Assembly: GCA_938008665.1 (NCBI GenBank)
Contig: CALLKA010000199.1
Location: 1-6,580 of the forward strand
Direction of reading: 5' to 3'
Source of the DNA: an uncultured Bacteroidota bacterium
GTDB lineage: Bacteria > Bacteroidota > Bacteroidia > Chitinophagales > Chitinophagaceae
Length of the DNA stretch: 6,580 nucleotides
Shown here: in pieces, positions 1 to 5,684 of the stretch
How the letters are laid out: the number at the start of each line of letters is the position of its first letter
Position numbering within the stretch: position 1 is the stretch's first letter
Position numbers and translations under genes: made by a program
The notes under the pieces: model-generated
Seen by the model: the letters and a program-made list of their open reading frames with translations, nothing else
Database searches by the model: none
Told to the model about the DNA's origin: nothing

Positions 1-1
1 A

Positions 2-1177
2 CGTGCGGCAATTCGATTTTTCAGAAAAAATGCATCAAAATATGGGATAGATGAAAATCAAATATTTTTATCAGGAAGTTCAGCAGGTGCAATGACTGCA
101 TTATCTGTGGCGTATATGGATCAGGCCGAAATTCCTTCGGATATTGATCAATCAAAATGGGGAAATTTGGAAGGCAATGGGGGTAGTGAAGGGTATTCAT
201 CAAAAGTACAAGGTGTTTTTAATTTATGGGGATCCATGATTGATTATAAATGGATAAAAAAAGGGGATGCCCCCTTATATAATTCTGCGGGCCTTTCGGA
301 TTTAACCGTGCCTTATGACAGTTCCTATGATTACCATAGTTTCAAATACGGACCTGTTATCCTTTATCAGCATTGTTTGCGTTTGGGGATCCCGACTGCA
401 TGGCGACCATTTTATAATGCAGGTCATACATTAAATAATATTCCAGGTCAAGGAAATGTGTCAGATAGTAAGTTGCGACAGGATACATTATTATATTCTA
501 TGGAACATTGGCTCTTTACCCAATTAAAACGAAAGGGGGACAATGTAAATAACATAAGTAATGTACCATGGAAATATGATACAAGTTTTGCCCGATTTGA
601 TAGTTTAAATAAGGTAGAGAAACATTCGGATTCTGCTCTTTTGTTTTTTGGGAGTTCCTATATACGAATGTGGCAAAATATTCGCAATGATATTTCGTAC
701 AATGATATCATTCATCGTGGTTTTGGTGGCTGTAATTTAAGAGATGTAGCTTACTATATTGATCGGATTGTAGCATCGCATCATCCCAAAGGTATCTTTT
801 TTTATGTAGGAAATGATATTGTTGATGCCAATAGTGATAAGGATCCTGAACAAGTACTCGAGTTATTTAAATTTATTGTGCAAGAAATTCGTGTTAAACA
901 AGCGCTGATTCCAATTACTTGGCTCAAAATTTCACCCAGTGAAAAACGCTGGAAGGTTTGGGATAAAGTACAACAGGCGAATTCATTGATTGATGACTAT
1001 TGTAATACACAAGCTAATTTATATACGATTAGTTTTCAGAATCATTTTTTAGGTGCAGATGGATTGCCCATTACAAGTTTATATAAGGACGATAAGCTGC
1101 ATTATAATGAGCAAGGATATAAAGAATGGGGAAATGCAATTAAATCAGAAGTAAAGCAAATAATTAATAAAAAATAA
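2..1177 (+). CDS. Two-domain esterase: alpha/beta-hydrolase fused to SGNH/GDSL hydrolase (5'-truncated by window edge)
   Basis: The frame is open from the left edge, so the first ATG (92) is internal and the true start lies outside the window. The first domain (to about 540) resembles carboxylesterase/feruloyl-esterase-like alpha/beta-hydrolases. It has a nucleophile elbow GSSAG with Ser at 80-82, a G-Y-S-S-K-V segment before the core strand, a likely acid Asp at 299-301 (LSDLTVPY) and His at 425-427 (NAGHTL). After a linker of about 60-80 bases, the second domain (about 620-1170) shows SGNH blocks: FFGSS with nucleophile Ser at 656-658, a Gly-rich RGFGG (block II), GND at 809-817 (block III), and D-K-L-H with Asp 1091-1093 and His 1100-1102 (block V). 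Both catalytic triads look complete, so two ester-cleaving sites are expected. The substrate is unknown; sugar- or glycoside-bound acyl groups are typical for both families. Any signal peptide would lie upstream of the window. The stop is 11 bases before madL, suggesting an operon. Confidence 0.85.
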   Translation, partial: RAAIRFFRKNASKYGIDENQIFLSGSSAGAMTALSVAYMDQAEIPSDIDQSKWGNLEGNGGSEGYSSKVQGVFNLWGSMIDYKWIKKGDAPLYNSAGLSDLTVPYDSSYDYHSFKYGPVILYQHCLRLGIPTAWRPFYNAGHTLNNIPGQGNVSDSKLRQDTLLYSMEHWLFTQLKRKGDNVNNISNVPWKYDTSFARFDSLNKVEKHSDSALLFFGSSYIRMWQNIRNDISYNDIIHRGFGGCNLRDVAYYIDRIVASHHPKGIFFYVGNDIVDANSDKDPEQVLELFKFIVQEIRVKQALIPITWLKISPSEKRWKVWDKVQQANSLIDDYCNTQANLYTISFQNHFLGADGLPITSLYKDDKLHYNEQGYKEWGNAIKSEVKQIINKK

Positions 1178-1188
1178 ACGCATTAAAC

Positions 1189-1551
1189 ATGAAAATATAT
1201 GGAGTCGCTATTTTAGCAGCATGTTACTTAGTGGGTCAATTCATTGGGGATTGGTTTGGTCGTATTTTTGAGATGAGCGGAAATTTAGGCGGTGTTGGAT
1301 TTGCAATGATATTATTGATTTTATTGAATGATTATTTAAATAAAAAAAAATTATTAGTACCTGAAACTGAACAGGGTATATTATTTTGGAGTAGTATGTA
1401 TATTCCTGTAATTGTTGCGATGTCTGCTACTCAAAATGTAAAGGCTGCTTTAACAGGAGGTTGGGTTGCTTTAATTGTAGCAATTACAGCGACCTCGGTT
1501 TGTTTTTTACTTATTCCTTTCATTGCTAAGATTAATCGAATAAATAATTAA
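1189..1551 (+). CDS. madL: Malonate transporter subunit MadL
   Basis: This is the small inner-membrane subunit of the two-component MadLM malonate:Na+ symporter first described in Malonomonas rubra. The 120-residue length is usual for the family. The N-terminus (KIYGVAILAACYLVGQFIGD, residues 2-21) and the conserved NLGGVGFAM stretch (32-40) are recognisable MadL signatures, followed by YIPVIVAMSATQNV (71-84). About four hydrophobic segments can be seen (roughly residues 4-20, 33-48, 65-80, 88-111), with a short Lys-rich loop at 52-54. The ATG at 1189 gives the family-typical N-terminus; there is no clear Shine-Dalgarno sequence, as is usual in Bacteroidota. The gene begins 11 bases after the esterase and ends 2 bases before madM, so the three are probably co-transcribed. 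The substrate assignment rests on family membership; a related dicarboxylate is possible. Confidence 0.9.
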   Translation: MKIYGVAILAACYLVGQFIGDWFGRIFEMSGNLGGVGFAMILLILLNDYLNKKKLLVPETEQGILFWSSMYIPVIVAMSATQNVKAALTGGWVALIVAITATSVCFLLIPFIAKINRINN

Positions 1552-1553
1552 AC

Positions 1554-2300
1554 ATGCAAAACCTTGTAAATATTTTAGATAAAAATGGACTGATCTTTGC
1601 TTTCCTTGTCGTAGGGGGGATTATGTACATTTCTTTTTTATTTGGTAAAAAAGTTACTAAAAATAAAATACCAGCTGCAGCCATTGCCATTAGTTTTGGT
1701 TTAGTCATTGCTTATTTTGGAAAAGGGGAAAAAGGGATAGCTTCTATACCTGCATTTTCCGGAATGGCCTTATTAGGAGGTTCTATGTTACGCGACTTTT
1801 CGATTGTATCTACTGCAATGGGTGCTAGTTTTTCCGAAATTAAAAAAGCAGGATTAGCAGGGGTTATTAGTATTGTTTTAGGGATTGTTATTGCATTTTT
1901 TGTAGGGGGTGTTATTGCCTATTTTATGGGATTCACAGATGCAAAATCATTAACTACTATTGGTGCTGGGGCCTGTACTTTTATAGTGGGGCCAGTCACT
2001 GGTGCAGCAGTGGGAGCCACCTCTGAAGTGATTGCAATAAGTATTGCCATTGGCGTAATTAAATCGGTTTTTGTAACCATTGCAACACCTATCATAGCAA
2101 ATAAAATCCAATTAAATAATCCACACACTGCGATGATTTATGGCGGTATGTTGTCTACGACTAGTGGGGTTTCAGCGGGGTTGGCTGCTACCGATATGAA
2201 ATTGGTTCCATATGGTGCATTAACTGCAACCTTTAGTACTGGGATGGGTTGTTTATTATGTCCTTCTATTCTTTATTATATTGTTCAACAATTTATTTAA
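1554..2300 (+). CDS. madM: Malonate transporter subunit MadM
   Basis: This is the large membrane subunit that, with MadL, forms a malonate:Na+ symporter in the cytoplasmic membrane. The 248 residues match the usual family length of about 250. Recognisable conserved blocks are GGSMLRDFSIV (75-85), TTIGAGACTFIVGPVTGAAVG (134-154, rich in small residues and probably part of the transport path), and the C-terminal region from GGMLSTTSGVSAGLAATD (197-214) through VPYGALTATFSTGMG (218-232). Hydrophobic segments lie near 12-30, 39-56, 63-80, 100-125, 133-152, 156-180 and 219-244. The ATG at 1554 follows the madL stop after 2 bases, a spacing that suggests translational coupling and matched subunit production. 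No malonate decarboxylase, malonyl-CoA synthetase or malonate regulator gene is in the window, so the fate of the imported acid cannot be read here. Confidence 0.92.
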   Translation: MQNLVNILDKNGLIFAFLVVGGIMYISFLFGKKVTKNKIPAAAIAISFGLVIAYFGKGEKGIASIPAFSGMALLGGSMLRDFSIVSTAMGASFSEIKKAGLAGVISIVLGIVIAFFVGGVIAYFMGFTDAKSLTTIGAGACTFIVGPVTGAAVGATSEVIAISIAIGVIKSVFVTIATPIIANKIQLNNPHTAMIYGGMLSTTSGVSAGLAATDMKLVPYGALTATFSTGMGCLLCPSILYYIVQQFI

Positions 2301-2322
2301 CCACACAAAAAATATATCTTTA
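2292..2322 (+). promoter_or_regulatory. Weak candidate Bacteroidota promoter for the oxidoreductase gene
   Basis: The Bacteroidota consensus is TTTG, about 19-21 bases, then TANNTTTG. Here TTTA (2292-2295) is followed by a 19-base spacer and TATCTTTA (2315-2322), which is one mismatch from each box. It overlaps the end of madM and would give a leader of about 100 bases. The spacer 2301-2427 is very AT-rich, so chance matches are likely. It contains no strong terminator, so read-through from madM into the oxidoreductase gene is also possible. Confidence 0.22.
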
Positions 2323-2427
2323 AAATACTAAATTTTATAATTAAATTGAAAATGCAAATAATCCAATGCTAGCTAATTAATACAAAAAATAAACATAAAT
2401 AATAATAAAACTAATAAATTCATAATT

Positions 2428-3786
2428 ATGGAAAACAATCGACGAAATTTTATCAAGCAAACGGCTAAGGCTGCTGCAGCTACCTATGCGACTACTTTAG
2501 GCTTTAGTGCTAAAAGTTATGCAAATATCATAGGCGCCAATGATCGCGTAAGATTAGGGGTGGTAGGTTATTCTGATCGTTTCAGACAAGCCCATTTACC
2601 AAGTTTCTTAAATCATTACAAGGAATTAAATTTTGATATTGTTGCAGTTTCTGATCTTTGGAAAGTAAGAAGAGAAGAAGGGTCTGCCTTTTTAGAAAAA
2701 ACATTTGGTCATGGCGTACGCGCAGCGCGCAACAATGATGAGTTATATGCGGGCAAGGATATTGACGGTGTATTTATCAGCACTGCCGATTTTCAGCACG
2801 CAATACATGCAACTGAAGCAGTTAAAGCAGGAATGGATGTGTATTGTGAAAAACCATTTGCGGAAACGATGGAAGACAACCGAAATGCATTTAAAGTAAT
2901 CAAAGCTTCTGACCGTATTGTTCAAATTGGTTCTCAGCGTCGTAGTGGTTCAAATTATAAAGCTGCCGCTGATTTTATTCAACAAGGAAAATTCGGACCC
3001 ATCACGATGGTTGAATTAACTTGGAATGTAAATCAACCAGGTCGTTGGAGAAGACCAGATCTAGTGGCAAAGTGTAAAGAGGAAGATTTAGATTGGAAAA
3101 GATTTTTATTAAATCGCCCTTATGAGAATTTTGATCCTAGAAAATACTTAGAATATCGTTTATTTTGGCCTTATTCGTCTGGGATGCCAGGTCAATGGAT
3201 GAGTCATCAAATTGATACGGTTAACTGGTTCAGTGAATTACCACATCCTCGAAGTGTAACAGCGAATGGGGGCATTTATGCATGGAAAGACGGTCGCCGT
3301 AATTGGGATACTACAACAGCTGTATTTGATTACGGGCCTTTAGATGACATGAGCAAAGGATTCCAAGTGGTGTTTATGTCACGTATGCATAATGGGGATG
3401 ACAATGCTTCAGAAATGTATTATTCAAACGGCGGTGAATTAAACTTAGTTAATAATAAAGTTTCTCCGAAAGGAGGATTGAGTAAAAGGTTTGCGGATGC
3501 AATGAATATGCAACCTAATTTATTACCTGAATTTAGTTTAACAGATAAGGAAATAAAAGTTTCTTCTGCAGCAAATACAGGAAGCGATCCATTGACATCA
3601 GCGCATGTGCGTAACTGGATGGAATGTATTCGTTCAAGAAAACAACCTAATGCGCCAGTGGAAGCAGGGTACCAACATTCTATTGCTACCATCATGGCCA
3701 ATGCTGCTTGTAGAACAGGTGCAAAAGTTACTTTTGACCAAAAAACACAAGAAGTGATGGTGAATGGTAAACCATTTAAATATTAA
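2428..3786 (+). CDS. Tat-exported Gfo/Idh/MocA family oxidoreductase
   Basis: This is a predicted NAD(P)-dependent sugar or cyclitol dehydrogenase/oxidoreductase, probably periplasmic. Residues 4-12 (NRRNFIKQT) form a twin-arginine export motif, followed by an Ala-rich hydrophobic stretch with possible cleavage after S-Y-A (30-32). The Rossmann domain begins at VRLGVVGYSDR (41-51). It continues through IVAVSDLW (71-78), the strand DGVFISTADFQHA (113-125) and the family hallmark EKP (141-143, at 2848-2856). The C-terminal alpha/beta domain has GQWMSHQIDTVNW (255-267), with the likely catalytic His260 (3205-3207) and Asp263. The 452-residue length fits exported Bacteroidota members. The nucleotide-binding loop reads G-V-V-G-Y-S, with Ser at the usual third Gly. 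The ATG at 2428 is chosen because it places the Tat motif at the N-terminus; the leader is A-rich without Shine-Dalgarno. The substrate cannot be named from sequence. EKP argues against the GH109 glycosidase branch of the superfamily. The gene lies 127 bases after madM and may or may not share its transcript. Confidence 0.88.
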   Translation: MENNRRNFIKQTAKAAAATYATTLGFSAKSYANIIGANDRVRLGVVGYSDRFRQAHLPSFLNHYKELNFDIVAVSDLWKVRREEGSAFLEKTFGHGVRAARNNDELYAGKDIDGVFISTADFQHAIHATEAVKAGMDVYCEKPFAETMEDNRNAFKVIKASDRIVQIGSQRRSGSNYKAAADFIQQGKFGPITMVELTWNVNQPGRWRRPDLVAKCKEEDLDWKRFLLNRPYENFDPRKYLEYRLFWPYSSGMPGQWMSHQIDTVNWFSELPHPRSVTANGGIYAWKDGRRNWDTTTAVFDYGPLDDMSKGFQVVFMSRMHNGDDNASEMYYSNGGELNLVNNKVSPKGGLSKRFADAMNMQPNLLPEFSLTDKEIKVSSAANTGSDPLTSAHVRNWMECIRSRKQPNAPVEAGYQHSIATIMANAACRTGAKVTFDQKTQEVMVNGKPFKY

Positions 3787-3834
3787 TTAAGTAAACAAGT
3801 TTTTATTTTGATTAAATAAAAGTTGTGTTCAACT

Positions 3835-3867
3835 AAAATGCCCCCCGATAATTCGAGGGGCATTTTT
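3835..3867. terminator. Bidirectional Rho-independent terminator between convergent genes
   Basis: AAAATGCCCC (3835-3844) pairs perfectly with GGGGCATTTT (3857-3866). After one mismatch the stem continues with CGA (3846-3848) against TCG (3853-3855) around a TAAT loop. On the plus strand the hairpin ends in TTTTT after the G/C core; on the minus strand the AAAA arm supplies the U-run. It lies 48 bases after the oxidoreductase stop and 55 bases after the phosphorylase stop on the other strand, so it can serve both. An imperfect AT-only inverted repeat (3795-3826, TTTTATTT against AAATAAAA) lies just upstream and looks weak by comparison. Confidence 0.9.
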
Positions 3868-3922
3868 ATTAGCTGGGTTAGTGTAAGTAATTGTGAAAAT
3901 AAAAACTAGGGGAGTGGTAAAT

Positions 3923-5578
3923 TTAGATTTTATACATTTTTTCATAATATTCTTCTGCCATTCTATTGCTGTCAAATTGGAAGCGAACATCATTCATTCC
4001 GTTTTGTGTAATTTGACGCCAAGTTTCTTTGTTATTATAATACATAGGAACAATTTGTTCTTCTAATATTTTATACATTTCATCTAAATCATAGTCATCT
4101 TGTTGTTGCGTGGACATATTATCGTAGTCTGCCTTTGGAACTACAAAACCATTATTGCCATGGTTTATAAATTCAGGTATCCATCCATCATCCGTTGAAA
4201 AATTCACGGCACCATTCATCGCAGCAGTCATACCACTGGTACCCGATGCTTCTCTTGGTACACGTGGATTGTTTAACCAAACATCAGATGCTTGCTTCAT
4301 ACGCTTACTCAAGCCTAATTCGTATCCAATTAATACAGCAACATTATTGTAGTTTTTGCTTAAATGAACTAGGTTATTGAATTGTGAAATTGCGGGATAG
4401 TCAACAGGGTAGGGTTTGCCTGCAAAAATAATTTGAACCGGATATTGTTTGTTGGATAGTAATTTTTCAAATCGATCCATATCCCAAGATAAAAAATCAG
4501 CGCGTTTGTATCCAGCAAATCTTCTAGCCCAAACAATCGTTAAAACATTGGGGTCAAAAACCTTGCCTGTTTGATCTGCTACAATTTCAAATGCTCTTTT
4601 CTTTAAATACATTTTACGATCATCAAATCCTGCATCATCACTATTTTCTGCAAAACGATATAATTGTTTGTCCGCCCAATAGCGCCAGTTTTGTGCATTG
4701 GTAACATGCGTAATTGGACAAATACCTTCATATTTACCCCATAAGGCCCTGCTCACATGTCCATGTAGTTCAGAAACGCCATTGGCCTTTCGGGCAAACC
4801 TTAGAGCGGCCAAAGAATGATTAAATTGATCATCATCAATGCCTGTTAATTTTCTTACTTCATCTAAGCTTAAGCCGCAGAAATAACCCATTTTATGACA
4901 TAAGTAAATATCGTGTTTTTCATTACCAGCTTCTTCAGGGGTATGCGTGGTAAATACTAATCTTTTTTTAACCTCATCTAATGATTTGTATTTATTCAAT
5001 AAATAAAATGCAGATGAAAAACCATGTGCTTCATTTAAATGATATACTTCAGGTTCAAAATTTAATTCATCAATCAATTTTGCACCACCTACACCAAGTA
5101 AAATAAATTGTGCAACTTTGGTTGCAACATTGGCGTCATATAAACGGTGTGTGATTGTTTGAGATACATAATCGTTTTCAGGTAAGTCCGTACTCAATAA
5201 AAATAAAGGTGCGCTACAAAAAGTATTGGGTGCTAAATAGTAGGCTTTTACCCAAACAGGATGGTCATGAATCAAAATTTGGTATTTAATACCAGTGTCT
5301 TCCAAGAAACTATATATTTTTTCCATAAAGGTGACCTGCAAAGTTTGGTCTTGGTTTCTTGCTTGATCATAATAGCCATACTTCCATAAAATACCAACCC
5401 CAATTAAATTTTGGTTCAGTTCAAATGCGCTTCTTAAATGAGAACCAGCCAGAAAACCCAAACCACCACTGTAAATTTTCAAAGGCTGATGTATTGCAAA
5501 TTCCATAGAAAAATAAGCCGCCTTCTTTTTAAACTGTTCATTTATCTCATATGGCACCTGATAGTTTCTAAAACTCAT
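3923..5578 (-). CDS. glgP: Short-form alpha-glucan phosphorylase (GT35) with the PLP lysine replaced by Thr
   Basis: This is a cytoplasmic enzyme of the glycogen/alpha-glucan phosphorylase family, which releases glucose-1-phosphate from alpha-1,4-glucan ends using pyridoxal phosphate (PLP). It is 551 residues long, the compact form without the extra N-terminal region of classical enzymes. Family landmarks are YFSMEFAIH (22-30), KIYSGGLGFLAGSHLRSA (34-51), HLNEAHG (180-186) and FTTHTPEEAGNEKHD (209-223, His212 equivalent to the catalytic-loop His). Further on are ITHVTNAQNWRYW (289-301), WARRFAGYKRAD (350-361, with Lys358), IIFAGKPYP (383-391) and PREASGTSGM (441-450). Odd: the residue after GTSGM, where the family has the Schiff-base lysine, is Thr451 (codon at 4226-4228). 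The phosphate-binding Glu443 and Gly-rich loop remain. It may be a divergent, PLP-independent or inactive member; the frame is otherwise intact, so it is not a pseudogene. The ATG at 5578 gives a normal compact N-terminus. The gene ends at the bidirectional terminator. Confidence 0.88.
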   Translation of the reverse strand: MSFRNYQVPYEINEQFKKKAAYFSMEFAIHQPLKIYSGGLGFLAGSHLRSAFELNQNLIGVGILWKYGYYDQARNQDQTLQVTFMEKIYSFLEDTGIKYQILIHDHPVWVKAYYLAPNTFCSAPLFLLSTDLPENDYVSQTITHRLYDANVATKVAQFILLGVGGAKLIDELNFEPEVYHLNEAHGFSSAFYLLNKYKSLDEVKKRLVFTTHTPEEAGNEKHDIYLCHKMGYFCGLSLDEVRKLTGIDDDQFNHSLAALRFARKANGVSELHGHVSRALWGKYEGICPITHVTNAQNWRYWADKQLYRFAENSDDAGFDDRKMYLKKRAFEIVADQTGKVFDPNVLTIVWARRFAGYKRADFLSWDMDRFEKLLSNKQYPVQIIFAGKPYPVDYPAISQFNNLVHLSKNYNNVAVLIGYELGLSKRMKQASDVWLNNPRVPREASGTSGMTAAMNGAVNFSTDDGWIPEFINHGNNGFVVPKADYDNMSTQQQDDYDLDEMYKILEEQIVPMYYNNKETWRQITQNGMNDVRFQFDSNRMAEEYYEKMYKI

Positions 5579-5622
5579 AAATCTTGGTTTGATAATAGGC
5601 CTGCAATATAATGGTATTTAGT

Positions 5623-5638
5623 TAAAATGTACATTTTA
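5623..5638. promoter_or_regulatory. Perfect 16-base palindrome, candidate operator upstream of the phosphorylase
   Basis: TAAAATGT (5623-5630) is followed directly by its exact reverse complement ACATTTTA (5631-5638). It lies in the 106-base spacer between the two minus-strand genes, about 45 bases upstream of the phosphorylase start. A zero-spacer dyad of this kind fits a homodimeric repressor or activator site better than a terminator, because it has no G/C core and no loop. It overlaps the -7 box of the candidate promoter. AT-rich composition makes a chance palindrome possible. Confidence 0.4.
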
Positions 5639-5656
5639 CACATTAAACTGTGGAAA
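5624..5656 (-). promoter_or_regulatory. Candidate Bacteroidota promoter for the phosphorylase gene
   Basis: Read on the minus strand, TTTC (5656-5653) is followed by 21 bases and TACATTTT (5631-5624). This compares with the Bacteroidota consensus TTTG, 19-21 bases, TANNTTTG, so each box has one mismatch. The predicted transcript would start near 5617 and carry a leader of about 40 bases. The -7 box lies inside the 16-base palindrome, so a protein bound there would block the polymerase. The match is imperfect and not tested. Confidence 0.33.
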
Positions 5657-5684
5657 AGATGACTTTAATGACCAAAAATGTGGA

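Noticed and set aside
92..94. ATG at 92 as the start of the esterase
   Set aside because: The frame is open to position 2 and the residues before this Met complete the GSSAG nucleophile elbow, so this Met is internal.
1919..2128. 69-codon open frame on the minus strand inside madM
   Set aside because: It lies opposite the most conserved block of MadM and mirrors its composition; no independent evidence of coding.
2321..2337. TAAAAT-ACTAA-ATTTTA hairpin after madM as a terminator
   Set aside because: A six-pair stem of only A/T with no clear T-run is too weak to call, so read-through remains possible.
3420..3701. 93-codon open frame on the minus strand inside the oxidoreductase gene
   Set aside because: It is antisense to a well-supported gene, has no recognisable protein features and no start signal; it is a by-product of the coding frame.
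2428..3786. Assignment of the oxidoreductase to glycosidase family GH109
   Set aside because: It is similar in length and Tat export, but it carries the EKP dehydrogenase hallmark; from memory GH109 members have a different sequence at that point.
3795..3826. AT-rich inverted repeat (TTTTATTT/AAATAAAA plus ACAA/TTGT) after the oxidoreductase gene
   Set aside because: It is all A/T in the core with an internal bulge, so it would be weak; the strong hairpin 10 bases downstream explains termination.
3923..5578. The phosphorylase homologue as a pseudogene
   Set aside because: The frame is uninterrupted over 551 codons and nearly all family motifs are preserved; one substituted catalytic residue is not decay.
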